NCBI GenBank assembly: GCA_049334165.1 | Contig: JBEGHD010000016.1 | Strand: one strand, 5' to 3' | DNA from: JBEGHD01 sp049334165 | GTDB taxonomy: Bacteria; Bacteroidota; Bacteroidia; Flavobacteriales_D; Sanyastnellaceae | DNA length: 64,000 nucleotides | In this document: one piece after another, positions 27,225-36,970 of the stretch | How the letters are laid out: every line of letters begins with the position of its first letter | How positions within the stretch are numbered: position 1 is the first letter of the stretch | Notes under the pieces: generated by a model | Databases searched by the model: none | The model's input: only the letters and a program-made list of their open reading frames with translations | Told to the model about the DNA's origin: nothing | Translations under genes and position numbers: made by a program

Positions 27225-28388
27225 TTATCCTTTGATCAATTTTTCCAGAATTTGCACTGAACTTTGCCAATCGAAGTTTTTTCTTACCCAGGTTCCTCCT
27301 GCTTTTCCCATCTCCTGAGCTTTTTCTGAGTCTTTCAGCAATTGGCTGATAGCTTCGACATATCCTTTTGTGGATTTAGCAACGAGCAGGTGCTGGTCTG
27401 GTTTGCCACCCAGCGCGTTGTTGGCCAGGGGAGAAGTTATGCAAGGCAATTCCATGCTCATAGCCTCCAGGAGCTTGTTTTGAAGGCCAGTACCGATGAG
27501 CATCGGAGCAACAAAGATCTTCGACTCGGCATAGGCATCTCGGATGTCTTCCATCCACCCCGAAACAATCACCGAGTCGCTTTTTCTCTCCAGGATGCTG
27601 CGATGGGGCCGGACTCCGGCAATCAGTACTTTTATCCCAGGGAATTCCTTTTGTAGCTCTGGCAGAATTTCATCGATAAGGTAAATTGCCGAGTTCACGT
27701 TAGGAGCATAGCTCATGTTTCCTGTGAACAGAAGGTCAAACCTCTTCTCTTTTTTCTGGGGTTTAAAGAATTCGAAATCGACACCGTTTGGGATCACTTT
27801 AATTTTATCGCGATCGGGATGAAAAATGAGCTTGCGATCCTGCTCAGAAATGATTGTGTGGTTTTCGAAGTAGTCAAAAATCAAATTCTCGTAGGCTACC
27901 AATCTTCTCGATTCCTTGCTCAGGAACCATTTTGAATACCACTTAGCGTCTTTAATCCTGCGATCCATCCCTTTGTTGAAAGCGTCCATGTAATCCAGCG
28001 TTTTCGGAATGGTGTGCAGGTTTTTCACGTATTCGGTAGTGCGAATCAACTGGCAGTAAATGTGATCTGGTTTTACGTTTTTTATGAGCCGCTCAATCTG
28101 CCTGTGAATTTTCCACTGGTAGAAGTAGTGGACCTGAAAAGGCTTATCTGAGAAAAAAGCCATGAACATGCGCCAAATGATCAAAAGCCTGTTGAGCCTG
28201 ATAATGGTTACTTCAGCGCAGATTTGCTCTAGCTCTTTCCTGGCTTCTGGATGCGGGACGGTGTCGGTAAGGCAGCACAGGTGAACATCGTGCTTTTGCG
28301 CCAGCAGTCTCACCTGATGGTAAGCACGCAACTTGTCTCCTTTTTCGAGAGGGTAGGGAATACGCGATAGGAGTACGAAGAGCTTCAT
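27225..28388 (-). CDS. Glycosyltransferase family 4-like
   Basis: 387-residue GT-B fold glycosyltransferase, last gene of a coupled three-gene unit. The N-terminus FVLLSRIPYPLEKGDKLRAY is the acceptor-side Rossmann start; the donor-side motif PMLIGTGLQNKLLEAMSMEL carries the E-x7-E type nucleotide-sugar contacts. Resembles the sugar-transferase group found in exopolysaccharide clusters. Its ATG overlaps the stop of the upstream glycosyltransferase by one base (TAATG), a sign of translational coupling. Donor and acceptor unknown. Confidence 0.88.
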   Translation of the reverse strand: MKLFVLLSRIPYPLEKGDKLRAYHQVRLLAQKHDVHLCCLTDTVPHPEARKELEQICAEVTIIRLNRLLIIWRMFMAFFSDKPFQVHYFYQWKIHRQIERLIKNVKPDHIYCQLIRTTEYVKNLHTIPKTLDYMDAFNKGMDRRIKDAKWYSKWFLSKESRRLVAYENLIFDYFENHTIISEQDRKLIFHPDRDKIKVIPNGVDFEFFKPQKKEKRFDLLFTGNMSYAPNVNSAIYLIDEILPELQKEFPGIKVLIAGVRPHRSILERKSDSVIVSGWMEDIRDAYAESKIFVAPMLIGTGLQNKLLEAMSMELPCITSPLANNALGGKPDQHLLVAKSTKGYVEAISQLLKDSEKAQEMGKAGGTWVRKNFDWQSSVQILEKLIKG

Positions 28389-29587
28389 TAGGCAGACAGC
28401 GATTTGTAAAATTCAACGAGCTCTGCGCTCAACTTGTGATTGTCGTACTTTTTGCTGACCAATTCTCTTGCTCTTTCGCCCATCTGAGCAGCCAGTTCCG
28501 GATTGTCGACAAACTTTTGGATAGCTGCTACAAATTGTTTGGCATTTGACGCAATCATGATGTCTTCACCGTTTTTACAGTCGATTCCCTCGGCTCCAAC
28601 AGAAGTGCTGATGATCGCCCGGCCGAGAGCCATTCCTTCGATGATTTTTACTCGAATTCCACCGGCAGACAGCAAGGGGACTATCATTATCGCATTTGAG
28701 CAAATGAACTTTTTGGCATCTTCAACTTCACCAATGATGTGAACGTTCGGCTGAGGCTCATCCATCAGATCGTCTGGCATTTCTCGCCCAGCAAGGTGAA
28801 GCTCGAGTTCAGGAAACTTTTCGTGAATGGTAGGCCAGATATCTTCTAAAAACCATAAAACTCCTTCGAGATTGGGCATCCAGTTCATGCTACCCAAATG
28901 AAAAAGGGCGAGCCTGGGCTTGTTATCTACCGGGCAAACGTAATTGTTGAAGTCTATCCCAAAAGGGATGTTCACCATTGACTTTTCGAAGCCGAGTTTC
29001 TTGTAACGTTTTAGGTCTTCATCGCTGATGGTGGCGATTCCATCGACTTGCTCCATCACGTCCAGTTCATACTTTTTCAGTTTTCTCGACAAATAGCGCA
29101 AATAAGCTTTTTTGGCAATGCTCCTCGTGCCTCGCGCTATCCGATCCCAAATTATGTATTCGAGGTTGTGGCTTCGCAAAACGATTTTCGCATTTGAACT
29201 TCGCCTGATCGTACCGATGTAAGGTGTCATGAAAAGACTTTCGAGATGGATTACGTCAAACGATTCCTCTTGCAGAAGCTCGGTGAGTTTGATGTCGAAG
29301 TCGGTCGAAAAAAACCGGCTGATGTTGTAGGAATCCTGAGTGATGAGGCTGCTGAAGGCGTCAACGATATTGACTCTGGTGTCTACAAAAACGCCTTCAA
29401 TTTTAGTCTTTTCAAGTATGTCCTTTGGGACGTTCTCCAGTTCAAGTCGGTGCTTATGCGTAGAGATAGTGAGCAACTTCACATCACAGCCCTGTTCGAT
29501 TAATCCACGGGTTATGTTTTCCATGGCAATACATCCACCATCTACAGCAGGAAAAGGTGGTTTGTGGCAGAGTTGCAGAACCTTCAT
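28388..29587 (-). CDS. Glycosyltransferase family 4
   Basis: 399-residue GT-B glycosyltransferase. Starts KVLQLCHKPPFPAVDGGCIA; the C-terminal donor-binding stretch reads SAGGIRVKIIEGMALGRAII then STSVGAEGID. Middle gene of the LptF/G-GT-GT unit: its ATG overlaps the permease stop as ATGA (29584-29587), and its stop overlaps the next GT start. Likely acts on cell-surface glycan at the cytoplasmic face of the inner membrane; exact linkage unknown. Confidence 0.9.
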   Translation of the reverse strand: MKVLQLCHKPPFPAVDGGCIAMENITRGLIEQGCDVKLLTISTHKHRLELENVPKDILEKTKIEGVFVDTRVNIVDAFSSLITQDSYNISRFFSTDFDIKLTELLQEESFDVIHLESLFMTPYIGTIRRSSNAKIVLRSHNLEYIIWDRIARGTRSIAKKAYLRYLSRKLKKYELDVMEQVDGIATISDEDLKRYKKLGFEKSMVNIPFGIDFNNYVCPVDNKPRLALFHLGSMNWMPNLEGVLWFLEDIWPTIHEKFPELELHLAGREMPDDLMDEPQPNVHIIGEVEDAKKFICSNAIMIVPLLSAGGIRVKIIEGMALGRAIISTSVGAEGIDCKNGEDIMIASNAKQFVAAIQKFVDNPELAAQMGERARELVSKKYDNHKLSAELVEFYKSLSA

Positions 29588-31038
29588 TCTCCGATCTTTT
29601 TCTTTTTTCTAAAAATTTTGTCAATAAACTTCGAGTACGCTTCTCTGTCGAGAAGAGTAGAATCCGTTGCAGCCTTGTAGGTCAAAAATACTCCCAATGG
29701 AAAGAGGATCACAGAGCTCATCCACATTCCTACCACAGGCTCAAAAACATCTTCACGCACGAGCTTTTCGCCAATGATAGTGAGAACGTGGTAAACAATG
29801 AAAAGACCGAGTGCAACCACTGTGGGCAATCCCAGTCCTCCTTTGCGGATGATGGCTCCGAGAGGTGCACCCACAAAGAAGAGCACGATACAGGCAAAGG
29901 CAAGGAAAATTTTTCGATGCCATTCAATTTTGTGTTTGTTGACGTAGTTGAGTTTCCCCTCCATGTCTTTTTGAACTCTTTCAATGTAGCTCTTTGCTCC
30001 GCGGCTCAGGTCTTGAGCTTGCTCGATAGCTCTGGCTTTTTGTGAAGGAGTGAGTCGCTCCAGGAAGAACTGCCGGTTTGCAACACTATCTGGTAGCACA
30101 GCAAGAGAATCGCTGTAGCGCTGAAACCTGATGCTGTCTCTGGTGATGTACATATTTTTCAATACGTACTTCTGAATATCGACTTTTCGCTGCTCGACCC
30201 TGTTTTTAATCGAGTCGATGGCAAAATCCAGTTGCCCCAGTGTCATCATCTCATAAGAGTTTCTGAACAGGTCTTCATCGGTCTTGCCAAATTCAAACCC
30301 GGAGAGATCTATCCTAAGAATTGCCTTTTCGAAATGATTAGTAATACTTGGGTAGCCCGGCTGCGGGCCTGATGGGGCGGTTTGCTCATCGTAACTGTGG
30401 CCGTCAAAAAGAGTTAGCACTAAAAATCGCTTGTCTTCAGTCTGCTGCATCTTCCCATTCTCAGCGCGAATCACCGTTCGGTTTCCCTTGTACGCTTCGC
30501 GGTGGTCGTAAATCAACACATCTGTCAGCTCGTTGGTGTCTTCATCTTTGTGACCCACGCGCATGCTGATTCCTTCGATTCCGTTGTAGAAAACCCCATC
30601 AGTTAGATTGAGTGCAGGCCGTTGCTGAATGATGCTGTAGAGCAGCGACTTAAATTTAAGGTTGGCAATCGGCCAAACATTATTGGCAAAGAGGAAAGCT
30701 CCCAGGGCAAAAATTGTCATGAAGACGATTAGCGGACGCATAATCCTGAGCAGAGATAGTCCGCTCGATTTCATTGCCGCCAACTCGTAGTTTTCGGCCA
30801 GCCCGCCAAAAGTCATGATTGAGGAAAGCAAAATGGCCAGTGGCAGAGAAAGGTTGACCAGTCTGGCAGACGCGTAAACCAATAGCTCCAAAATAATGTG
30901 GAGTTCAATTCCTTTGCCCATCATGTCATCCACATACTTCCACAAAAACTGCATCACGAACATAAACATGGTCACCAGGAAGGTCACCAGAAAAGGTCCG
31001 ATAAATGATTTGAGTAAAAGTTGTGAGAGTTTCTTCAC
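29584..31038 (-). CDS. LptF/LptG-family permease (YjgP/YjgQ)
   Basis: 484 residues. Three N-terminal spans (FIGPFLVTFLVTMFMFVMQF; LSLPLAILLSSIMTFGGL; FMTIFALGAFLFANNVWP), a periplasmic beta-jellyroll part with a helical insertion (about 120-360), and three C-terminal spans (KIFLAFACIVLFFVGAPLGA onward). This is the permease of the LPS export ABC transporter LptB2FG. First gene of a coupled operon with two glycosyltransferases, which suggests a shared role in making and exporting LPS or a related glycolipid. Bacteroidota often carry LptF and LptG apart, so which one this is cannot be said. Confidence 0.88.
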   Translation of the reverse strand: MKKLSQLLLKSFIGPFLVTFLVTMFMFVMQFLWKYVDDMMGKGIELHIILELLVYASARLVNLSLPLAILLSSIMTFGGLAENYELAAMKSSGLSLLRIMRPLIVFMTIFALGAFLFANNVWPIANLKFKSLLYSIIQQRPALNLTDGVFYNGIEGISMRVGHKDEDTNELTDVLIYDHREAYKGNRTVIRAENGKMQQTEDKRFLVLTLFDGHSYDEQTAPSGPQPGYPSITNHFEKAILRIDLSGFEFGKTDEDLFRNSYEMMTLGQLDFAIDSIKNRVEQRKVDIQKYVLKNMYITRDSIRFQRYSDSLAVLPDSVANRQFFLERLTPSQKARAIEQAQDLSRGAKSYIERVQKDMEGKLNYVNKHKIEWHRKIFLAFACIVLFFVGAPLGAIIRKGGLGLPTVVALGLFIVYHVLTIIGEKLVREDVFEPVVGMWMSSVILFPLGVFLTYKAATDSTLLDREAYSKFIDKIFRKKKKIGE

Positions 31039-31250
31039 GGATGATGCTTTTTTAGAAGCTGCGCAAATATAGGAGAATGGCGGTCATGAGGTGAATCATT
31101 TCCTTTTCTCTAATTCATTTTCTACAAAACAAAAATCTAAACTTTATTGCGTAAAATCTGACGGCCTGTCCCAATTTGTTTTAAATCGGCAGACGGGTAA
31201 CAATCCTCGAACTGCACATCATTGTACTCAGTCAAAGTCGCACATTCTCT

Positions 31251-31258
31251 TATTTTTG
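31251..31258 (+). promoter_or_regulatory. Bacteroidota -7 box TATTTTTG
   Basis: Match to TAnnTTTG ending 26 nt before the ATG at 31285, in the 246-bp divergent region between the LptF/G operon and the sugar dehydrogenase gene. Confidence 0.45.
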
Positions 31259-31284
31259 GAATTCAAACCAAAAAAATAGAAAGT

Positions 31285-32883
31285 ATGCTTAACCGATTGA
31301 TAGCGTTTTTAACTATTTCTCTTCTTGCGTTTACGGCCAATGCTCAGGAACCTTCGCCCCTAGAGATTGAACTGGAGCCATTTATTTCCGGACTCAGCAA
31401 CCCTGTTGGTTTAGAACATGCAGGTGACGAAAGGCTCTTTGTGATTCAAAAAAACTCAGGAATCATAGAGATTTACAATCTCGATGGCGATTTTATCGGA
31501 GACTTTCTAGATATCGATGGTCTCTCCACGGCCAGCGAACAAGGGCTTTTGGGGTTGGCGTTTCACCCTGATTATCAGGAGAACGGTCGGTTTTTCGTGA
31601 ACTACACAGATGGTAGTGGCGACACCGTCATTTCGGAGTTTACGGTTTCCTCCGATCCCGATGTTGCAGATGATAGTTCCGAGCAAATCCTTTTGGAAAT
31701 TTCGCAGCCATTTAGCAACCACAACGGTGGTGGTCTCGAGTTCGGACCAGACGGTTACCTGTACATTGGAACCGGAGATGGCGGAAGTGGAGGTGATCCA
31801 CAGAACAATGCACAAGATCCACAAGAGCTTTTGGGAAAGATGCTTCGAATAGATGTTGACAGCGGTGATCCTTACGGCATCCCGGCCGACAATCCTTTCG
31901 TAGACGATGCTTCTACGCTTGACGAGATTTGGGCCATAGGGATGAGAAACCCCTGGCGTTACACTTTTGATGACGAGAATGGCGATTTGTGGACCGCAGA
32001 TGTTGGTCAAAACCAATGGGAAGAAATCAATGTGGAGCCCGGTGATTCTGAAGGTGGGCTGAATTATGGATGGCGCTGCTACGAAGCTTCTTACGAATAC
32101 AACACCGATGACTGCAGTGGCGATTTTTTCTTTCCCATAGCCGAATACTCACACAGTGGTGACAATTTCTGCTCCATTACTGGCGGCATCGTTTATCGCG
32201 GTTCTCAATTCCCAAGACTGTTTGGACACTATTTCTTCACTGACTACTGTGCTGGAGACATCATCAGTTTGGTGGAATCCGAAGAAGGATCATTCGAGGA
32301 GAACACTCTTCTGGAGACGAGCACTTTTGGATATGTGGCTTTTGCTGCTGACATCAACGGACAGCCCTACATCGTGGACATTAATGGAAATGTTCAAAAA
32401 ATTGTGGATCCCTGCGGTGACTTCGACCCGGAGATTTCGGCAAACGTTGATTTCAATGCTGCCAGCGCAAGTGAAGGAGCACAGTACTATTGGTACCTCA
32501 ATGGAGAGCTGGTAGAAGGTGAAAATGATCAGGTGTTTGCTCCGTCCGAAAATGGAGAAGTCTATGCGGTGGTAGAAAACGAAGATGGCTGTGCGATTCA
32601 AACGAACACAGTAGATCTAACAAATGTTTCTGTTGAAGAGAACACCAAAGGTGAAATCAAAGTCTATCCAAATCCAACTTCCGACAGCATTTTTGTAGAA
32701 GGAGTTGAGAAAAACTCTCGGCTTGAAATTGTCAATTCTGCAGGCCAGATTATTGAAGTGCAATTCAATTTTCAGGATGCCTCCAGGGCTTTTGCAGATG
32801 TAAGTAATCTACCTTCCGGCATGTATTTTATTCGTGTTCAGGGAAGTGATTCAAGCGTGGTCACACCATTTTCAAAGAGATAG
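31285..32883 (+). CDS. Secreted PQQ-type sugar (glucose/sorbosone) dehydrogenase with T9SS type A domain
   Basis: 532 residues from ATG 31285, chosen because it gives a signal peptide (LIAFLTISLLAFTANAQ). The GSDH six-bladed propeller follows (about 30-365): GLSNPVGLEHAGDERLFVIQ, EQGLLGLAFHPDYQENGRFF, NHNGGGLEFGPDGYLYIGTG (with the catalytic/PQQ His), and WTADVGQNQWEEI. An Ig-like module (about 375-440; YYWYLNGELVEGE) links to the sorting domain VYPNPTSDSIFVEGVEKNS ... GMYFIRV. Oxidises sugars outside the cell or at the surface; PQQ must be supplied from elsewhere, as no pqq genes are here. Confidence 0.9.
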   Translation: MLNRLIAFLTISLLAFTANAQEPSPLEIELEPFISGLSNPVGLEHAGDERLFVIQKNSGIIEIYNLDGDFIGDFLDIDGLSTASEQGLLGLAFHPDYQENGRFFVNYTDGSGDTVISEFTVSSDPDVADDSSEQILLEISQPFSNHNGGGLEFGPDGYLYIGTGDGGSGGDPQNNAQDPQELLGKMLRIDVDSGDPYGIPADNPFVDDASTLDEIWAIGMRNPWRYTFDDENGDLWTADVGQNQWEEINVEPGDSEGGLNYGWRCYEASYEYNTDDCSGDFFFPIAEYSHSGDNFCSITGGIVYRGSQFPRLFGHYFFTDYCAGDIISLVESEEGSFEENTLLETSTFGYVAFAADINGQPYIVDINGNVQKIVDPCGDFDPEISANVDFNAASASEGAQYYWYLNGELVEGENDQVFAPSENGEVYAVVENEDGCAIQTNTVDLTNVSVEENTKGEIKVYPNPTSDSIFVEGVEKNSRLEIVNSAGQIIEVQFNFQDASRAFADVSNLPSGMYFIRVQGSDSSVVTPFSKR

Positions 32884-33005
32884 ATAAATAATTGTAAACC
32901 AGTCATTTATATTTACTCATGTAAAGCTTTAGTTTGAGTGTCTTTATTTGATTCCAGGTTTTGTTGAAATTGCTAACTTTCAGCTTTTAACCTAACCTAT
33001 TACAA

Positions 33006-34058
33006 ATGAAAAAGATTTCAATTCTAGCTTTACTTTCTTTAGTCATTCTCTTTTCTTGTTCCAATCCTTCGGAAAAGCCAGAGGATCAAAATCCCAAGGT
33101 AGAAGCAGCCAAGAAAAAGGAGTGGTCGATTGTGCTGCACGGTGGTGCGGGGTACATGACTCCAGAAAATATGGATGGTGAAAGAGAGCAGGCTTATCGG
33201 GCTCATCTGGACACGGCCTTGTCGATTGGTGAAGAAGTCCTCAAAAACGGAGGCTCAAGTTTGGATGCGGTTGAGCAAACCATCAACTATCTCGAAGACT
33301 GCCCTTTGTTTAATGCCGGAAGAGGAGCCGTGCTTACAAGCGATGGCAAAGCCGAAATGGACGCATCCATCATGTGGGGAAAAGATCGTAACTGCGGGGC
33401 AGTCACAGGAATTGGAAATGTTAAAAATCCCATCTCAGCCGCACGAAAAGTCATGGAAGAAAGCGATCACGTTTTTTTTAGTGGCAGCGGAGCAGAAATT
33501 TTTGCCGAAGATCAGAATCTCGAATTGCGCGACAACTCCTATTTCATCACTAAAGACAAGTCTGATCGATACGAACGAATTAAAAAAGAGAAAGAAGCTG
33601 AAGCCAATGGAGAAACTGCTGAAATCCCAAAGTCATTTAAATTCGGAACTGTGGGCTGTGCCGCTTTGGATAAGGACGGAAACATTACAGCTGCAACTAG
33701 TACAGGTGGAATGATGTGGAAAAAACACGGTCGAATTGGGGATTCGCCAGTAGTGGGTGCAGGAACGTATGCCGACAATCGTACTTGCGGAATCTCCTGC
33801 ACCGGTCACGGTGAGTATTTTATCAGAGCTGCAGTGGCTCATGAGATTTCAGCCAGAATGCTTCACGGAGAAGAAACGCTCCAGGAAGCCGCAGATGCAG
33901 TCGTGATGAAAGAACTGGTAGAAATGGGAGGAGACGGAGGAATCATCGGAGTGGATTACCTTGGTAATGCCGTGATGAGTTTCAACACCAGCGGAATGTT
34001 TCGAGGGTTTTCCGACAGCGATGGAGCACGTGGTGTGATGATTTTTAAAAATGAATAA
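33006..34058 (+). CDS. Isoaspartyl peptidase / plant-type asparaginase, lipoprotein
   Basis: 350-residue Ntn-hydrolase of the IaaA/glycosylasparaginase family. Begins with a lipoprotein signal (ILALLSLVILFSCSN), so it is likely periplasmic or outer-membrane-tethered. HGGAGYMTPENMD opens the alpha subunit; the autocleavage threonine is in FGTVGCAALDKDGNITAATS; and GAGTYADNRTCGISCTGHGE lines the active site. Cleaves beta-aspartyl peptides or asparagine. Head of a tight same-strand run with pfkA (12-bp gap), gapA, a kinase and an MGS-like gene. Confidence 0.9.
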   Translation: MKKISILALLSLVILFSCSNPSEKPEDQNPKVEAAKKKEWSIVLHGGAGYMTPENMDGEREQAYRAHLDTALSIGEEVLKNGGSSLDAVEQTINYLEDCPLFNAGRGAVLTSDGKAEMDASIMWGKDRNCGAVTGIGNVKNPISAARKVMEESDHVFFSGSGAEIFAEDQNLELRDNSYFITKDKSDRYERIKKEKEAEANGETAEIPKSFKFGTVGCAALDKDGNITAATSTGGMMWKKHGRIGDSPVVGAGTYADNRTCGISCTGHGEYFIRAAVAHEISARMLHGEETLQEAADAVVMKELVEMGGDGGIIGVDYLGNAVMSFNTSGMFRGFSDSDGARGVMIFKNE

Positions 34059-34070
34059 GTGAAAAAATCG

Positions 34071-35054
34071 ATGTCTGACAAGATTAAAAATATTGGAGTT
34101 CTTACCTCCGGAGGTGACGCCCCTGGAATGAACGCGGCAATTCGCGCAGTGGTGAGGTCATGCGCCTACTACAGCATCGATTGTACTGGTGTTTATCGCG
34201 GCTACGATGGGTTGATCGATGGAGATTTTAAGACTTTAAATGTTCGATCGGTAAACAAAATTTTAGGACTAGGTGGAACGATGCTGAAGTCAGCTCGATC
34301 TGAAGAGTTTAGAACAAAAGAGGGAAGGGCTAAAGCTGCTCAGAACCTAAAAGACGCTGGTGTAGATGCATTGGTGACTATCGGTGGTGACGGAACCTTC
34401 ACCGGAGCGCAGATTTTTCACAAAGAGCACGGAGTTCCCGTGATTGGCATTGCCGGAACAATCGACAACGACCTCCACGGAACGGATTACACCATTGGTT
34501 TCGACACGGCAACTAACACGGTCATAGAGGCGGTGGACAAAATTCGCGACACAGCCAGTTCTCACAATCGTCTCTTTTTTGTGGAAGTGATGGGCCGCGA
34601 TTCGGGCTTCATCGCACTGCGATCTGGAATGGCCACAGGCGCCATTGCCATCATGCTACCCGAAGAGGAAATGAGCATTGACGAACTGATCGAAATTCTC
34701 GAAAAAGGAGAACAGCGAAAGAAAACCAGCAGCATTGTTATAGTTGCCGAAGGAGATGCCAACGGAGGCGCCTATCAGGTGGCCAAAAAAGTGAATGAAA
34801 AATACAGTCACTACGAAACCAAAGTGACAGTGCTCGGACACATTCAGCGCGGTGGAGCTCCATCGTGCCTCGACAGAGTCATTGCCTCCAGAATGGGCGT
34901 TGCAGCAGTAGAAGGATTGCTCGATGGTAAAACTGATGTGATGGCGGGAATTATTAATGACGAGGATGTCTACACTCCTTTTTCCGATGCCATTTCTAAG
35001 AAATCGAAGTTGAATGAAGAAGAAGTGAGGATGTCGAAAATCCTCTCAATTTAA
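34071..35054 (+). CDS. pfkA: ATP-dependent 6-phosphofructokinase
   Basis: 327 residues, PfkA length. ATG 34071 is preferred; a GTG at 34059 directly after the upstream stop is possible. The motifs are canonical: GVLTSGGDAPGMNAAIRA, IGGDGTFTGA (Gly after Asp, the ATP rather than PPi form), GIAGTIDNDLHGTDYTIGFDT (catalytic TIDND), and VEVMGRDSGFIAL (fructose-6-phosphate binding). Commits glycolysis in the cytoplasm. Followed 12 bp later by gapA, forming a glycolytic gene block. Confidence 0.97.
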   Translation: MSDKIKNIGVLTSGGDAPGMNAAIRAVVRSCAYYSIDCTGVYRGYDGLIDGDFKTLNVRSVNKILGLGGTMLKSARSEEFRTKEGRAKAAQNLKDAGVDALVTIGGDGTFTGAQIFHKEHGVPVIGIAGTIDNDLHGTDYTIGFDTATNTVIEAVDKIRDTASSHNRLFFVEVMGRDSGFIALRSGMATGAIAIMLPEEEMSIDELIEILEKGEQRKKTSSIVIVAEGDANGGAYQVAKKVNEKYSHYETKVTVLGHIQRGGAPSCLDRVIASRMGVAAVEGLLDGKTDVMAGIINDEDVYTPFSDAISKKSKLNEEEVRMSKILSI

Positions 35055-35066
35055 ACAAGATTGAAT

Positions 35067-36053
35067 ATGAAAGTTGCTATAAATGGATTTGGCCGAATCG
35101 GCCGGTTGGTACTGAAAAGCTTGCTCGAAAAGAAAAACGTAGAAGTGATCGCAATCAACGATCTCACGGATGTAGAAACGCTGGCTCACTTGCTTCGCTA
35201 CGATAGCGTTCACGGCAAGTTTCCTGGCAAAGTCGAAGTGGATAGAAAGAAGTTAATTGTTAATGGTCAGCGCATCACAGTGCTCTCGGAAAAAGATCCA
35301 TCCACTCTGCCATGGGATAATCTGGGCATTGATGTGGTAGTGGAATGCACGGGCCAATTTCGCAAACGCGAAGGAGCCTCGAAGCACCTGGAAGCAGGAG
35401 CCAAAAAAGTGGTGATTTCCGCTCCCGGCTCCGCAGACATCCCGATGATTGTACTGGGAGTGAATGACGAACTGCTGGAGGAAAACCACGACATCCTTTC
35501 GAATGCTTCTTGCACAACTAACTGCCTGGCTCCATTGGCAAAAATTCTGGATGATGAATTTGGAATTGAAAAAGGCTACATGACCACGATTCACTCTTAC
35601 ACTTCCGACCAAAGGCTGCAGGATGCGCCACACAAGGATTTGCGGAGAGCCCGTGCGGCCAGTCTTTCGATGATTCCTACCACAACAGGAGCTGCCAAGG
35701 CTGTGGGTAAAGTGATTCCGCACCTCGAAGGAAAACTCGATGGATGTGCGGTGCGCGTGCCCACACCTGATGGATCCATGACAGATTTGACTGTGGTACT
35801 TAAGCGGGAAACCACAGTTGAAGAAGTTAACGAATCAGTGAAGAAAGCTGCTGAAGGCGCAATGAAAGAGTACGTGGAGTATTGCACCGACCCCATAGTT
35901 TCGGTTGACATTATCGGTAACAAACATTCTTGCATTTTCGATAGCGAAATGACGAGCGCCAATGGAAATCTGGTGAAGGTAATGGCCTGGTACGACAACG
36001 AAATGGGCTATGCGCAAAGACTTGCTGATCTAGTAACAAAACTCTCTGCTTAA
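35067..36053 (+). CDS. gapA: Glyceraldehyde-3-phosphate dehydrogenase, type I
   Basis: 328 residues from ATG 35067. NAD-binding start VAINGFGRIGRLVLKSL, catalytic cysteine in SNASCTTNCLAPLAKIL, the catalytic His in TTIHSYTSDQ, and the C-terminal WYDNEMGYAQRLADL are all present. The residue after the second strand (INDLTD) is Asp, as in NAD-dependent glycolytic enzymes. Stop codon TAA is immediately followed by the ATG of the next gene. Confidence 0.97.
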   Translation: MKVAINGFGRIGRLVLKSLLEKKNVEVIAINDLTDVETLAHLLRYDSVHGKFPGKVEVDRKKLIVNGQRITVLSEKDPSTLPWDNLGIDVVVECTGQFRKREGASKHLEAGAKKVVISAPGSADIPMIVLGVNDELLEENHDILSNASCTTNCLAPLAKILDDEFGIEKGYMTTIHSYTSDQRLQDAPHKDLRRARAASLSMIPTTTGAAKAVGKVIPHLEGKLDGCAVRVPTPDGSMTDLTVVLKRETTVEEVNESVKKAAEGAMKEYVEYCTDPIVSVDIIGNKHSCIFDSEMTSANGNLVKVMAWYDNEMGYAQRLADLVTKLSA

Positions 36054-36908
36054 ATGATTTTAATTGCCGATAGCGGATCTACAAAATGCGACTGGGCACT
36101 GGCCGATGCATCTGGAAAAACGATAAAGGTTCTGAACACAATCGGCCTGAATCCTTATTTCCACTCAGCCGAAAACGTGGAGATGGAGATTTGCAAAAAT
36201 CGGGAGCTCGCTGAACTGTCAGGCGAAGTTGAAAACATCTTCTTTTACGGTTCTGGTTGCTCCAACGACAAGTTGAAAGGAATCATAAGAGAAGGGGTGA
36301 AGTCTGTTTTTCCAAACGCGAAGATCGAAGTAGATCACGACATGGTGGCCGCTGCATACGCCACCTACACCGGTGAGCCGTGCATTAGCTGCATTCTGGG
36401 AACTGGCTCCAACAGTTGTCATTTTGATGGTGAAGAGGTTTACGAAGAAGTGCCTTCGTTGGCCTACATTGTTGGTGATGAAGCCAGTGGTAGCTATTTC
36501 GGTAAGATTTTGCTTCGGGAGTTTTTCTATAAGAGGCTTCCCCTCGAAATTCACGAAGATTTTGAAAGAGAGTTTAAATTGGACAAAAACGAGTTTTTGG
36601 AACGCGTTTATCGCCAGCCGCATGCCAACGTTTACCTGGCGAGTTTTACCAACTTCATCGGTAAACACAAGGAGCATCCTCACATTCAAAAATGGCTGGT
36701 GAATGGCATGAGAGAGTTTTTGCGCTACCACGTGCTTTGCTTTCCCGATGGCCACAACGTACCGGTTCATTTTATCGGTTCGGTGGCGCATCATTTTTCA
36801 GCTTGTCTCGAAGTGGCTTGCCTTGAAGAGGAGGTCGAGCTTGGCAGAATTGTCCAAAAGCCGCTCGAGAATCTGGTAAAGTATCACTTTGAGTACAACA
36901 AAATTTGA
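36054..36908 (+). CDS. BadF/BcrA-type sugar kinase (N-acetylglucosamine kinase-like)
   Basis: 284-residue ASKHA-fold protein. Phosphate-1 motif ILIADSGSTKCDWALAD, phosphate-2 CISCILGTGSNSCHFDG and connect/adenosine region YIVGDEASGSYFGKILL identify the BadF/BadG/BcrA/BcrD-ATPase family, which includes eukaryotic-type N-acetylglucosamine kinase. In Bacteroidota these are taken as amino-sugar kinases; the substrate is inference. The ATG directly abuts the gapA stop (TAAATG), indicating cotranscription with glycolytic genes. Confidence 0.85.
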   Translation: MILIADSGSTKCDWALADASGKTIKVLNTIGLNPYFHSAENVEMEICKNRELAELSGEVENIFFYGSGCSNDKLKGIIREGVKSVFPNAKIEVDHDMVAAAYATYTGEPCISCILGTGSNSCHFDGEEVYEEVPSLAYIVGDEASGSYFGKILLREFFYKRLPLEIHEDFEREFKLDKNEFLERVYRQPHANVYLASFTNFIGKHKEHPHIQKWLVNGMREFLRYHVLCFPDGHNVPVHFIGSVAHHFSACLEVACLEEEVELGRIVQKPLENLVKYHFEYNKI

Positions 36909-36970
36909 AATGTGACTGTTGATGTCGAGATAATCGAATCTGAATTCGCGTATTCACAAATAAAAAATCC

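Noticed and set aside
35253..35998. Several 80-156 residue frames antisense to gapA
   Set aside because: All are shadows of a highly conserved gene.
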